Counted from the stretch's first letter, positions 9,136 to 17,647 are shown. The stretch is 64,000 nucleotides of DNA from a bacterium ADurb.Bin236 (GCA_002069885.1 MWCD01000008.1:1-64000), one strand, 5' to 3'. Numbers and translations: made by a program. Notes: generated by a model not told the origin, from the sequence alone.

Positions 9136-10793
9136 TTCGCTCCACCTTCCAGTGCGGTCGCCGTGCGGCCTCCCGCCATCTTTTCCAGCATCGCCAGTTC
9201 CATTCTCATGTCGCGCTCGAACATCGCAAGGTCCATCCGTTTCATCAACGACATCTCCAGCGCGCCCATAAGGGTCATGAAGTCGCGCGCGCCGGAGAAA
9301 TATTCCGCCAGCGCCGCCTCATAAGCGTTATCGGCGGATTTTACGATGGTGTTTTTGTACGACGCGGCAGAGTTGCGCGCGGCGCTGTAATTGGCATAGC
9401 TTTCAGCCACGTCTGCGGCCATGCGCCTTTCCATGTCTTCTATTCCCGCCGCCATCGCCTTTCGTTTCTCCTTCAACTCCGCGGAGTAGGCGTTTTCCGC
9501 GGCGTAATCAGGGTTGACGTTCAGCGCCGGGAGCGATGGGAACGAACCCATTCCGACCATGCCGCCGGCGCCGCCCGTGCCCGGAGCGTTCATTTCCATG
9601 TCGCCGCCGCCTGTTTCCATCGCGCCGGAATTCATGCCCATTCCTGAAGATTGCGCAGGGGGAGCCGCAGCGATTTCCGCCGCCGCGTTAGCCATTCCCG
9701 CGTCGCGTGGTTTGATATTCATTCCTGAGAAATAAGAAAAGCCCAATGTGTGGTCCGGCGACAGGTTCCGCTCGATCATCTCAATCATCACATCCATGCG
9801 TTCGAGTTCTTTTTTCATCATGAGGAGTTCCGAGTTGCGTGCGAGCGCCGCGTCTAGGATTATTTCGCGGGGCTGGACAGTGGCAGCCGGGGATGGAGCG
9901 AGCGCGGCGGGGCGCGCGTCCCGCGGCAGCCCGGCAAGTTCGGACAGCCGGGCGAGCGCCGCATTTTTCTTTTCAGCGTAAGAACCGGCGTCCGCCTTCA
10001 GTTCGTCTTCTCTGATCGAGGCCATCGCCATGTCCGAGTAGGCGGCCATGCCGGTTTCATACATCGTGACGGCGGCCCTGTTGACATCTCTGGCGAGCGA
10101 AAGATTTTCGTGAGCGAGTTTTTCCGCTTCCGCGAAATAGAGCGCGTCGGCGAAAGCGAGTTCGATGTCGGCGAAAAGCTCTCTGAGGTTTTTTTCATAG
10201 CCGAGCCGCGCGAGTTCCACGTCCCGCGCCACCGCCGAGGCGCGAAGCGCCGACATGCCGGGATACGGAAATTCCATTGTCGGCATCCGCATGTTTGTTT
10301 TCGGTCCGGTGGAGATGTCGAGAGAGCTTGTGACAGCGGTGTATCCGTATATCAAGCGGTCAAGAAATTCCGCCTGCCCGTATCTTTTTTCAACGGCTTT
10401 AAGCGTGAAATCCGCGTTGCGTACGGAGGGGCTGAACGCGGCGGCGGCCCCCAGCATTTTTTCAAGCGATACTTCGCCGGAAAGGAATTCATCCAGTCCG
10501 CCTGTCCCAGCGGCATCGAGCGCGGCCTTATATTCTTTCAAAACGGCGGCGCCAAGAAGATGCTCCGGCAACTTCATTTGTGGCTTTTGCGCAACCGGAC
10601 TAACAACCTGTCCGGGGACAGGGACCGGGGCGTCAGCGCGCAACTGGGTAGCCCCCGCTTTCTCCAGCGAATCGACATAGAATGAAGGCGTGTAATCCTT
10701 TATATGCGGTTTCTGCCGGGAATGGGCGTCCGACGCGAAGGCTGACAATGAAATCAGCGCGATTAAGGTTGACGAGAAAATATATTTATTCAT
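9132..10793 (-). CDS. TolC/CusC-like outer-membrane efflux protein with Met-rich insertion
   Basis: A 553-residue TolC-family protein with a signal peptide (MNKYIFSSTLIALISLSAFA). The long alpha-helical repeats contain a Met/Gly-rich loop at about residues 365-410 (SSGMGMNSGAMETGGG, MVGMGSFPSL). Such methionines can bind Cu(I) or Ag(I), but that is inferred. An earlier in-frame start would add 37 residues inside the upstream gene; the ATG at 10793 has GGAGG upstream and forms an ATGA overlap with that gene's stop. It is the second of two consecutive OMF genes; the more ordinary one is directly upstream. The two may act with the same pump or form mixed channels. Confidence 0.85.
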   Translation of the reverse strand: MNKYIFSSTLIALISLSAFASDAHSRQKPHIKDYTPSFYVDSLEKAGATQLRADAPVPVPGQVVSPVAQKPQMKLPEHLLGAAVLKEYKAALDAAGTGGLDEFLSGEVSLEKMLGAAAAFSPSVRNADFTLKAVEKRYGQAEFLDRLIYGYTAVTSSLDISTGPKTNMRMPTMEFPYPGMSALRASAVARDVELARLGYEKNLRELFADIELAFADALYFAEAEKLAHENLSLARDVNRAAVTMYETGMAAYSDMAMASIREDELKADAGSYAEKKNAALARLSELAGLPRDARPAALAPSPAATVQPREIILDAALARNSELLMMKKELERMDVMIEMIERNLSPDHTLGFSYFSGMNIKPRDAGMANAAAEIAAAPPAQSSGMGMNSGAMETGGGDMEMNAPGTGGAGGMVGMGSFPSLPALNVNPDYAAENAYSAELKEKRKAMAAGIEDMERRMAADVAESYANYSAARNSAASYKNTIVKSADNAYEAALAEYFSGARDFMTLMGALEMSLMKRMDLAMFERDMRMELAMLEKMAGGRTATALEGGAK

Positions 10794-12118
10794 TTTGCGC
10801 CTCCAGCAGAGGGGATGACTGTCCCGGTCAGGCGCTCGACGGAAGCCGTGTTTCGCGCGAGGTCCGCTCTTGCGCGCGCCAGCGCAAGATTGAAATTCAG
10901 CCATGCGGACTGCGACTCGATAAGGCCGGGGAAGGTCAGTTCGCCTGAATTGTATAAAGCCTCGGCAGTCTCGACCGCTTTGTCCGCCTGAGGCGCGAGG
11001 GTGTTGCGGTATAGCTCAACCAGCCGGGCGCTTGTTCGCATCCGGAAATAAGCGTCTGCCAGCGCGGCGCGAGATGTGTCAAGACCCCGGTCAGTCCTGA
11101 GCCTAGACGCTTCGAGACGGCGCTCCGCCTCGCGTTTCGCCGCTTCGTTTTTCCGCCGCCAGACCGGGAGGTTCATCTCCAATGTGAACGCCCATGTGCT
11201 CCTTACCATCGAACGGGCCATCGGGTCGTCGAACTTTCCCGGCGTGTCGTAGATAACGCCGACGTTCATGTCCGGCGCGTCTACCTTGTGCGCGAGAGAA
11301 ACATCCACAGCGCCGATTCGCTCATTCAGCAAATCGAGCATTGTTTCCTGACGTCCGGTTTCGAGCAGATGGTAGAGGTCTTCGAGCCGGATGTCGGGAG
11401 CCGGAACATCAATTTGTGCTTCAGCAGTCACCGGCGTTTCCGGGTCGCGCCCAAGCAACGAGTTGACGCGCGCTTCTTCCGCGCGGCGCAGTTCTTCAAG
11501 GACAGCTAAGTCGTATTCTATCTGAGCAAGCTGCGATTGAGCTGACGCCAAGTCTAGGAAAGTCGCGTTTCCGGCGGCGTAATCCCGCACAGAGATATCG
11601 GCCAGCCGCGTCACGAATTCGCGCTGCCGACGGGTGAGCGACATGGCGGTCTGGAGGTACTGGAGTTCTGCGTAACTTGTTTTAAGTTCGGTAATCGCGT
11701 CGCGGGCCGCAATGTCGAGTTTCAGACGAGCCGCTTCCGACAGAATAGACGCCCTGTCTCCCAACAGCCCCCTTTTCCCTGCTCCCGGAAACATCTGCGA
11801 CGCCATAAACATAAGGCGGCGCGATCCCATTTCTTTCTCCATCGGCAGCGGTGTGTAAGTGACTCCGAACATGGGGTCGGGCAGCGATTCCGCTTGTGGA
11901 ACCCTCTCGGATGCGGCCGCCCACTCCAGCCGCGCCGCCGCGATTCCCGGATTGTTCTGATATGCCGATTCGATAAGGGAGAGCAAGGACGAAGGCATGC
12001 TCCGATCGGACAACTCCGGCGTCGAAGCTGTAGCCCAAGCGTCGGCCGATGCGAAGCATAGCAACGCGATAAGCGCGGCCGTCGAAAGAATAATGGTTTG
12101 TTTTCTCAAATATGTCAT
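10790..12118 (-). CDS. TolC/CusC-like outer-membrane efflux protein
   Basis: A 442-residue outer-membrane factor with a signal peptide ending near AWA (residue 29) and the expected repeated helical hairpins. NPGIAAARLEWAAASERVPQ and QMFPGAGKRGLLGDRA resemble metal-efflux OMFs. The ATG at 12118 has GGGAGG well placed. The gene ends in an ATGA overlap with the next OMF gene. It belongs to the cus operon and would provide the outer-membrane exit duct. Confidence 0.87.
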   Translation of the reverse strand: MTYLRKQTIILSTAALIALLCFASADAWATASTPELSDRSMPSSLLSLIESAYQNNPGIAAARLEWAAASERVPQAESLPDPMFGVTYTPLPMEKEMGSRRLMFMASQMFPGAGKRGLLGDRASILSEAARLKLDIAARDAITELKTSYAELQYLQTAMSLTRRQREFVTRLADISVRDYAAGNATFLDLASAQSQLAQIEYDLAVLEELRRAEEARVNSLLGRDPETPVTAEAQIDVPAPDIRLEDLYHLLETGRQETMLDLLNERIGAVDVSLAHKVDAPDMNVGVIYDTPGKFDDPMARSMVRSTWAFTLEMNLPVWRRKNEAAKREAERRLEASRLRTDRGLDTSRAALADAYFRMRTSARLVELYRNTLAPQADKAVETAEALYNSGELTFPGLIESQSAWLNFNLALARARADLARNTASVERLTGTVIPSAGGAK

Positions 12119-12186
12119 GCCGTTTCCTCCCAGCCAACCGGGCTTAAAGCCCTTGCTCGCGCCCCCGCCTTAAAGGAGCGATTCTG

Positions 12187-12873
12187 TCAATGCGAGTGGC
12201 CCATGCCATGTCCCTCGTGCTCGTTCTTGTTTTTATTCGAACCCTTGAATTCGCAACCGCACTTGCCGGTCTTCTTTTCGCAGGCGCATTTCCCATCGCA
12301 ATTCGCGCATTCTTTGGCGTAGTCGATGGTCCTGCCGCACCTGAGCATTTCTTTGCCATGATAGGGGTTGCGGGTCTTGTCATCTGTCTGAATCCAATAA
12401 CCCTTTGCCATCGGGCAATAAAATACGTTGTATTTCGCGGCCGCCTTTTCGGGCAAATGATTTTTCACAAGCTCTACCACCGCGTCGCTCAGAGCAAAAA
12501 AATTGTCTCTGACATCATTGAGGGTTGTTTTTTCAGACGCGATGCTATTTGCGGGCATTTTAACAGCCTTAAGAGTTTCTATCAATTTATCATTTCTCTT
12601 AACGTCTTTACTCGCCAGTTTCAGAGCCGCGTCCGCGTTCTTCGCGATGGCGGCAGCGCGATGGTTGACATGTTCCACCGTATCCCCGGCCAGAGCTTCG
12701 TGGATGCCGGTATACTCAACCGCGATTGCCACAAGCCGCTCTTCCAGCGTCGGCTCCTTTTTTGTTTCCTTCCCGGCCTTGTCCGCCGCTAAAACCGCCG
12801 AAGATACCGCCAGAGCCACAATCAGTATCCCTGCAAAACCAACCCTCATACCGACTTGTTTCATTGTCTTCAT
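12187..12873 (-). CDS. Exported DUF3347-type metal-binding protein with Cys-rich and His-rich tail
   Basis: A 228-residue exported protein with a signal peptide (residues 1-30). The middle part is helical, then YNVFYCPMAKGYWIQTDDKT and PYHGKEMLRCG match the DUF3347 pattern that often accompanies CusB proteins. The tail is exceptional: CANCDGKCACEKKTGKCGCE gives a dense Cys cluster and HEGHGMGHSH a His/Met end. It probably binds copper or silver in the periplasm and may pass it to the adaptor. It lies 68 bases before the OMF gene in the same direction; GGGGAG precedes the ATG. Confidence 0.8.
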   Translation of the reverse strand: MKTMKQVGMRVGFAGILIVALAVSSAVLAADKAGKETKKEPTLEERLVAIAVEYTGIHEALAGDTVEHVNHRAAAIAKNADAALKLASKDVKRNDKLIETLKAVKMPANSIASEKTTLNDVRDNFFALSDAVVELVKNHLPEKAAAKYNVFYCPMAKGYWIQTDDKTRNPYHGKEMLRCGRTIDYAKECANCDGKCACEKKTGKCGCEFKGSNKNKNEHEGHGMGHSH

Positions 12874-13021
12874 GATTTTTACTCCCCTGTTTTTTTTCGA
12901 ACCCTTCGGATTCGATTTTCAACTTGTTTGCCAACTGCCTGTAGAGAAAAGCGCTCAGGGTTGCAAGCATGACCACTCCTGTGGTCGCCAGTATGAAATG
13001 TAGGTTCAATGCTCCGGTCAC
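12716..13021 (-). CDS. Probable small membrane protein at the head of the cus operon (reading frame likely disrupted)
   Basis: A GTG at 13021 has GGGGAG seven bases upstream. It begins a plausible small protein whose first 25 or so residues form a transmembrane helix (ILATTGVVMLATLSAFLYRQL) followed by a charged tail. As written the frame runs on into the next gene to 12716, which looks unnatural. A run of eight A (plus-strand T run at 12890-12897) sits at residue 41 or so; one extra A would give EKKTGE and a TAA directly before the next gene's ATG, producing a protein of about 46 residues. Either the sequence has a homopolymer error, or the frame shifts here. Function unknown. Confidence 0.4.
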   Translation of the reverse strand: MTGALNLHFILATTGVVMLATLSAFLYRQLANKLKIESEGFEKKQGSKNHEDNETSRYEGWFCRDTDCGSGGIFGGFSGGQGREGNKKGADAGRAACGNRG

Positions 13022-13385
13022 CCTATCGCTCCCCAAGTTGCGCACAAACATATATCAAACAGAGCGCCATAGTCGGGATTTGCTTGAATAATTCGGAGTC
13101 AAAGAAAAATATCTAGGTTGTTTCTAGCTTTTTTTCGGACGGATGTTTTTTTTCATTAATGACGATAGGAATAGCCGCCCGGAAAAACCGCATTTTCTGT
13201 TATATTTGCATCATGGCGCTGCTTGATTTCCAACAGCTCGAAGGCCATAATAATCATAGAACCAGTAAGAATCGATTTAAAAATGCAATTGGGAATTATC
13301 AGGATTTAAGTAAGGATTGACCAAAAAATAGAGCAATAAAAAGATGATAGTAACTAAAAACTGATGAAAATTGCGAGAGACATTT
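13022..13385. other. Divergent regulatory region between the cus operon and the two-component genes
   Basis: This AT-rich stretch separates the minus-strand efflux operon from the plus-strand kinase gene. A candidate sigma-54 site for the efflux operon lies at 13055-13070. I see no clear sigma-70 promoter for the kinase and no coding sequence other than the 13021 start region. Confidence 0.5.
13055..13070 (-). promoter_or_regulatory. Candidate sigma-54 (-24/-12) promoter for the cus operon
   Basis: On the minus strand TGGCGCT-CTGT-TTGA has the GG of the -24 element at 13068-13067 and TTG of the -12 element 10 bases on, against the consensus TGGCACG-N4-TTGC. The final C is A here and two other positions differ. 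The adjacent sigma-54 activator gene makes it plausible. Transcription would begin near 13044. Confidence 0.3.
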
Positions 13386-14471
13386 ATGAATAGATTCAGA
13401 GATAGGAAAACAATAATTGGAATTTTAATGTGTATAGCAATTGTTTCGATGCTGCATTTTATGACTCCCGTGAATAGCGCCCAGTATCACGATGTGTACG
13501 ACAGGTTGTACTATATACCGATAATATTCAGCGCGTTTTTCTTCGGACTGCGCGGGGGCGCGGCGGCGGCGGCTGGCTGCGGACTGGTTTTTCTCTTTCA
13601 TCTGCTGCTTCAGTGGCAGTCGCATGCGCATCACGTTGACCTCACAGGGCGATATCTGGAAATCATAATGTACCTCGTGGTAGGAGCGCTGACCGGCGTC
13701 CTGTCCGATCTCGGACGGAAACAGAGGCGGCGCGCGGAGGACGCTTATGACAAACTGCTTGATTCGTTCGAGAAAGCGAAGGAGTCAGACCGTCTGGCGG
13801 CTATAGGGACTTTGGCGGCTGGCATAGCTCATGAAATCCGCAACCCACTCGGCGGCGTCAAGGGCGCCGTGGAGATTTTAGCTGTCGAATTCGACGCGGA
13901 CCATCCGAAACGGAGATTTGTAGAAATAACAAATAAAGAAATTCAGAGGATGGAGCGCATAGTCTGCGAGTTTCTGGATTTTTCGCGGCCCCAAGAGCCG
14001 AGTCTTGCTCCCGGCCGAATCAACAGCGTTCTGAAATCCGTTCTTGAGCTATCGATGAAAAATCTGAGCAAGAATAATGTGCGCTTGAAAATGGACCTGT
14101 TTGAGCCGGACGCCGCTTTCAATATGGATTCCAACCAACTCGGGCAGGTTTTTCTCAACTTGGTGTTAAACGGGGTGGATTCCATGCCGGAAGGCGGCGA
14201 ACTGCTCGTAACAACCCGGCGACTGGGAGATGAAGTGGAAATCGAGATAGCCGACACCGGGAGCGGGATAGACCCGGCGGACGAGGAGAGGATTTTTGAG
14301 CCGTTTTTCACTAAAAAACAGGGCGGCACAGGGCTTGGTCTTCCGATATGCCGACAGATAGTTGAGCGGCACGGCGGACGGATAGCTATCCGGAATCGGA
14401 GAGATGGGCAGGGCGCGGCGGCAAGGGTCGCTCTTCCCGTAAAAGGCTCCGGCGAAAGCGAGGTGGGCTGA
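13386..14471 (+). CDS. Membrane sensor histidine kinase (NtrB/AtoS-like)
   Basis: A 361-residue kinase. The N-terminal ~115 residues form about four membrane helices with almost no periplasmic loop, so sensing is within or near the membrane. HisKA has the phospho-acceptor His near residue 149 (LAAGIAHEIRNPLGG). The ATPase domain shows N box (FLNLVLNGVDSMPEGG), G1 (DTGSGID), F box (FEPFFTKK) and G2 (GTGLGLPI). A TTG at 13371 would add five residues; the ATG at 13386 is preferred. It ends one base before the start of the response-regulator gene. With the neighbouring efflux operon, a copper/silver-stress role is likely but inferred. Confidence 0.9.
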   Translation: MNRFRDRKTIIGILMCIAIVSMLHFMTPVNSAQYHDVYDRLYYIPIIFSAFFFGLRGGAAAAAGCGLVFLFHLLLQWQSHAHHVDLTGRYLEIIMYLVVGALTGVLSDLGRKQRRRAEDAYDKLLDSFEKAKESDRLAAIGTLAAGIAHEIRNPLGGVKGAVEILAVEFDADHPKRRFVEITNKEIQRMERIVCEFLDFSRPQEPSLAPGRINSVLKSVLELSMKNLSKNNVRLKMDLFEPDAAFNMDSNQLGQVFLNLVLNGVDSMPEGGELLVTTRRLGDEVEIEIADTGSGIDPADEERIFEPFFTKKQGGTGLGLPICRQIVERHGGRIAIRNRRDGQGAAARVALPVKGSGESEVG

Positions 14472-14472
14472 A

Positions 14473-15834
14473 GTGGCGGCGATATTGCTTGTGGACGATG
14501 ACGAGAGCCTGCGGGAGGTAATGAAATATCACCTTGAGCAGGACGGGCATGAAGTTTTGACAGCCGAGAACGGACGCGCGGGTTTTGAGCTATTTACGAA
14601 ACACGGGCCGGATGTGGTGGTGTCAGACATAGTGATGCCGGAAATAGGCGGAGTGGAACTGCTGAAAAGGATAAAGGATGTTTCCTCTGATACGATGTTT
14701 GTGATGATAACCGCGCACGGGTCGGTGGAGTCGGCGGTGGAGGCGATGCGGCTCGGCGCATGCGATTACCTTGAGAAACCTTTCGCGGCGGACGCGCTGA
14801 AGATGAGCGTAAAGAAAGCGCTGCGAGTGGCAAACCTTGAGAAGGAAAACAAGTATCTGCGCGGCGTCGCGATTGATAAATACCGGTTCGGCAACATTGT
14901 GGGGGCGTCCGAGGCGATGAAGCGGGTGTTCGAGACGGCGGCGCGGGTGGCGGAGAGAAACGCAACCGTGCTGATTCTGGGCGAAAGCGGCTCAGGGAAG
15001 GAACTGCTGGCGAAAGCGATACACTTCAACAGCAGAAGGAAGGACGGACCGTTCATTCCAGTGAACGTAAGCGCAATTCCCGGACAGCTAATAGACTCGG
15101 AACTTTTCGGCCACGAGAAAGGCGCGTTCACGGGGGCGGTGACGCGGCATGCCGGAGCGTTCGAGCGCGCGTCCGGCGGAACTATATTTCTTGACGAAAT
15201 AGCCGAGATGCCGGCTGAACACCAAGTGCGGCTGCTGCGCGTGTTGCAGGAAAAGGAAATTGTGCGCGTGGGCGGCGAAAAGTCAGAACAGGTGAACGCG
15301 CGCGTGATAGCCGCCACGAACAGGGACCTCGATGACATGGTCAGGTCGGGGCAATTCCGGCAGGACTTATATTTCCGCCTTTCCGTGGTGCCGATAGAAA
15401 TGCCGCCGCTTCGCCGACGCGCGGACGATATCCCTTCTCTGGTCGCGCACTTCCTTGAAAAACATGGGGCTGAATCCGGCTCTGAGCGAATGAAAATGTC
15501 GCCTGAGGCGATGGATGTTCTGATGAAATACGACTGGCCGGGCAATGTGCGCGAACTTGAGAACGCAATAGAGCGTTGCGCGGCGATAACCGCCGGGCCG
15601 GTGATTGCGCCGGAAGACCTGCCAGAAAAAATCAGGCAGGGCGCAGCCGCTCTCGGATTGAAAGCCTTCAGGTTCGAACTTCCCGAAGGCGGCATAGTTC
15701 TTGAAGACGTAGAGAAGACGCTGATCCAAGCTGCGCTTGAGAAAAACAACAACAACCAGTCCGCCGCCGCTCGTTATTTGGGAATTACCAGAAACACGCT
15801 ATTGTATAGAATGGATAAGTTTAATCTGAAATAA
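14473..15834 (+). CDS. Sigma-54-dependent response regulator (NtrC/ZraR-like)
   Basis: A 453-residue activator with three domains: receiver (phosphorylatable Asp52 in SDIVMPE), AAA+ ATPase (Walker A GESGSGKE near residue 170, sigma-54 contact loop GAFTGA near 217, Walker B GGTIFLDEI), and a C-terminal Fis-type helix-turn-helix (NNNQSAAARYLGITRNTLLY). It starts with GTG at 14473, immediately after the kinase stop, with AGGTGGG upstream. It would activate sigma-54 promoters on phosphorylation by the partner kinase; the candidate site at 13055-13070 is the obvious local target. Confidence 0.93.
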   Translation: MAAILLVDDDESLREVMKYHLEQDGHEVLTAENGRAGFELFTKHGPDVVVSDIVMPEIGGVELLKRIKDVSSDTMFVMITAHGSVESAVEAMRLGACDYLEKPFAADALKMSVKKALRVANLEKENKYLRGVAIDKYRFGNIVGASEAMKRVFETAARVAERNATVLILGESGSGKELLAKAIHFNSRRKDGPFIPVNVSAIPGQLIDSELFGHEKGAFTGAVTRHAGAFERASGGTIFLDEIAEMPAEHQVRLLRVLQEKEIVRVGGEKSEQVNARVIAATNRDLDDMVRSGQFRQDLYFRLSVVPIEMPPLRRRADDIPSLVAHFLEKHGAESGSERMKMSPEAMDVLMKYDWPGNVRELENAIERCAAITAGPVIAPEDLPEKIRQGAAALGLKAFRFELPEGGIVLEDVEKTLIQAALEKNNNNQSAAARYLGITRNTLLYRMDKFNLK

Positions 15835-16083
15835 ACGATACAGATTCTTCGCGAATCCGCCATCGAGATTCTGAGGCATGCTACAAATTTTTCTTGAAAA
15901 AAACCAGTGTAGCCCCTCTTCAAGCGCTCATTGCGCGCGCATCTTCTCCAGAACCCCGCATCCCCCGCCCAAACAAACACACCCTGTAAAAGAGGGCCGT
16001 TTTTCGACGCTGCGGCGGTCAATATTCACCCCCGCTCTACAAAAGCCGCTGGACGGAGGCTAAAAACAGAACTGAGGCGAATG
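15835..16083. other. Intergenic region with no gene seen
   Basis: Between the activator stop and the promoter at 16084 I see no ORF with a ribosome site and no clear intrinsic terminator. Confidence 0.5.
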
Positions 16084-16112
16084 TTGACAATCGCAGCGCA
16101 GCTGGCTATTAT
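16084..16112 (+). promoter_or_regulatory. Near-consensus sigma-70 promoter
   Basis: TTGACA at 16084-16089 and TATTAT at 16107-16112 are 17 bases apart. Transcription should start near 16119, more than 320 bases before the thioredoxin/FMN gene, leaving a long leader. Confidence 0.75.
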
Positions 16113-16172
16113 TGTGGTATTATGGTGTTGCTTTATTAGTTTCTAAAACTTTCCGATGGGGAGATTTGTAAC

Positions 16173-16358
16173 ATGATTGTAACGAGTTTCATCGCACAGA
16201 ACATCGGCGAAGGCGGAACCATCTGGAACGGGCGAGCGCCGGGTTTCCGGCGCGACCAGAGATTTCGCCGGGTGCGTGACAATATCAAATATCTGTTTTG
16301 TCTCATATTTTTTTCGTTTTTGCCCTTTTTCATTCACCATGAACGCAAGGATGTATGA
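16173..16358 (+). CDS. Possible small membrane peptide in the leader
   Basis: A 61-residue ORF with ATG at 16173 and GGGGAG nine bases upstream, downstream of a near-consensus promoter. The C-terminus is a hydrophobic helix (YLFCLIFFSFLPFFI) followed by HHERKD, giving a tail-anchored appearance; the middle is Arg-rich. It overlaps a strong RNA hairpin, so the sequence may be selected as RNA rather than as protein. No similarity is recognised. Confidence 0.35.
   Translation: MIVTSFIAQNIGEGGTIWNGRAPGFRRDQRFRRVRDNIKYLFCLIFFSFLPFFIHHERKDV
16205..16270 (+). promoter_or_regulatory. Three-tier leader hairpin with a competing stem
   Basis: CGGCGAA (16205-16211) pairs with TTCGCCG (16264-16270), ATCTGG (16221-16226) with CCAGAgAT (16256-16263), and GCGCCGG (16236-16242) with CCGGCGC (16247-16253). 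Upstream CCGATG (16153-16158) can instead pair with CATCGG (16202-16207), which overlaps the first strand by three bases; that upstream stem also covers the small ORF's GGGGAG. The two folds exclude each other, as in an attenuator or riboswitch, but no known class is recognised. Confidence 0.4.
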
Positions 16359-16442
16359 ATATTTGATGATTAAGAAGCACAAATACAGAATTGCTACTGG
16401 CGAACTTCTGACGGGCTAGTTAAAAAACAGGAGGCGGTTTTT

Positions 16443-17573
16443 TTGAATAAACACTTGCGACAACACATAAAAACGTTGGCGGTGGTCGCTGTATTTGCGG
16501 CGCTAATGTCCAGCTTTCAGTTGCGCGGAATCTCGAACGACGCGGCCGGGTTGTTGATGTCCGGCGACGCTATGTGGAACTTTCATCTGCCCGCCCCGCA
16601 GAGAATAGCGGACAGATATTATCTGGGTCTGAGCGCTGGCGAAGAGTTCAATCTTGCGGACATTAAGGCTGAACTGCTGATAGTGGAGATTTTGAGCGTT
16701 TACTGTTCGAGTTGTCAGAGCATGAAGCCGTACATGAACGAGTTTGCAGAAAAAATCGAACGAGACCCTCAGATGCGTGGCAAGGTGAAGATAATCGGAG
16801 TCGGCGCCGGGAACGCGCAGTCGGAGCTTGACATGTACAACAAAGCCGAGCAGGTTCAGTTCCCGCTGTTTCCAGACCCGGAGTTCTATGTTTACGAACT
16901 GGTGAAAGAGCCTAGAACTCCTTTTCTGCTGTTTGTGAAACCTGACGGAGAGGGCGGTTTGGCGGTGGCGGCATCGCATTTGGGAACGTTGAAGGACGCG
17001 GATGCGCTTTACGAGAAGGCTCGCTCGGCTTTCAATTCCGACATCTCGCTGATTGTTGCGGCGGCGGCGAAGAGAAAAGACCCCGACACTGCCTCAAGGG
17101 ATTTGGTTCTGCCGGTGACGGAGGATGATCTTTGGGAGAAAATCAGGCGGTCTATGGCTTCGGCTGGCGGCGTGCCGACAGACATCATGAAACTCGACAT
17201 AGAGGGCGAAGACACTTTATACATGGGATTCGTGAACGACGAAAAGGTCTTCGCAAAACTAGTTTCTCGCAGAATCCCTTGTAACGACTGTCATCATAAC
17301 TTCTTTATAATCGGATTCAATGATAAAGGGGTTTTTCTTGATTTCGTTCCCGTATATATCATAAAGATCGGTTACAAACAGTGGTCTGACACCGAGGTAA
17401 AAACGATAAACCAACGTTTCTTCGGCAAATCGGTGAACGATGCGTTTCCGTTCGACCCTGAGGTTGACGCTATCACTTCAGCGACAGTGAGCACGCGGTT
17501 GGTTTACGACACTTACAACAAGGCGCATCTCGCGTTTGAGAAATTGGTTGAGCGGGGCTATGCGGAGAAATGA
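16443..17573 (+). CDS. Exported thioredoxin-fold / CxxCH / FMN-binding fusion protein
   Basis: A 376-residue protein with an N-terminal membrane or signal segment (residues 10-25). A thioredoxin-like domain carries CSSC at 88-91 (LSVYCSSCQSMKPYMNEF). The C-terminal part is an FMN-binding (NqrC/RnfG-type) domain with DAITSAT at 342-348, matching the ApbE flavinylation motif in which the last Thr bears covalent FMN. Between them is CNDCHH at 280-285, a CxxCH pattern that could bind haem c or a metal. The TTG start at 16443 follows a strong AGGAGG eight bases upstream. An extracytoplasmic electron-transfer role joining thiols and flavin is inferred. The TlpA-like gene follows closely. Confidence 0.75.
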   Translation: MNKHLRQHIKTLAVVAVFAALMSSFQLRGISNDAAGLLMSGDAMWNFHLPAPQRIADRYYLGLSAGEEFNLADIKAELLIVEILSVYCSSCQSMKPYMNEFAEKIERDPQMRGKVKIIGVGAGNAQSELDMYNKAEQVQFPLFPDPEFYVYELVKEPRTPFLLFVKPDGEGGLAVAASHLGTLKDADALYEKARSAFNSDISLIVAAAAKRKDPDTASRDLVLPVTEDDLWEKIRRSMASAGGVPTDIMKLDIEGEDTLYMGFVNDEKVFAKLVSRRIPCNDCHHNFFIIGFNDKGVFLDFVPVYIIKIGYKQWSDTEVKTINQRFFGKSVNDAFPFDPEVDAITSATVSTRLVYDTYNKAHLAFEKLVERGYAEK

Positions 17574-17647
17574 AGGGCTGGCGGCGTCGCATTGCGGCGT
17601 CTGCGCCGATGTATAGAGTTGACGAAAAACAACTGGAGGCGACGGCG

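Noticed and set aside
13201-13240. Sigma-54 promoter for the kinase gene (TGGCGCTGCTTGA)
   Set aside because: The spacing between the GG and the following GA element is two bases short of the required 10.
14766-15755. Minus-strand ORF opposite the sigma-54 activator
   Set aside because: Ser/Arg-rich shadow; the plus-strand frame contains all AAA+ motifs.
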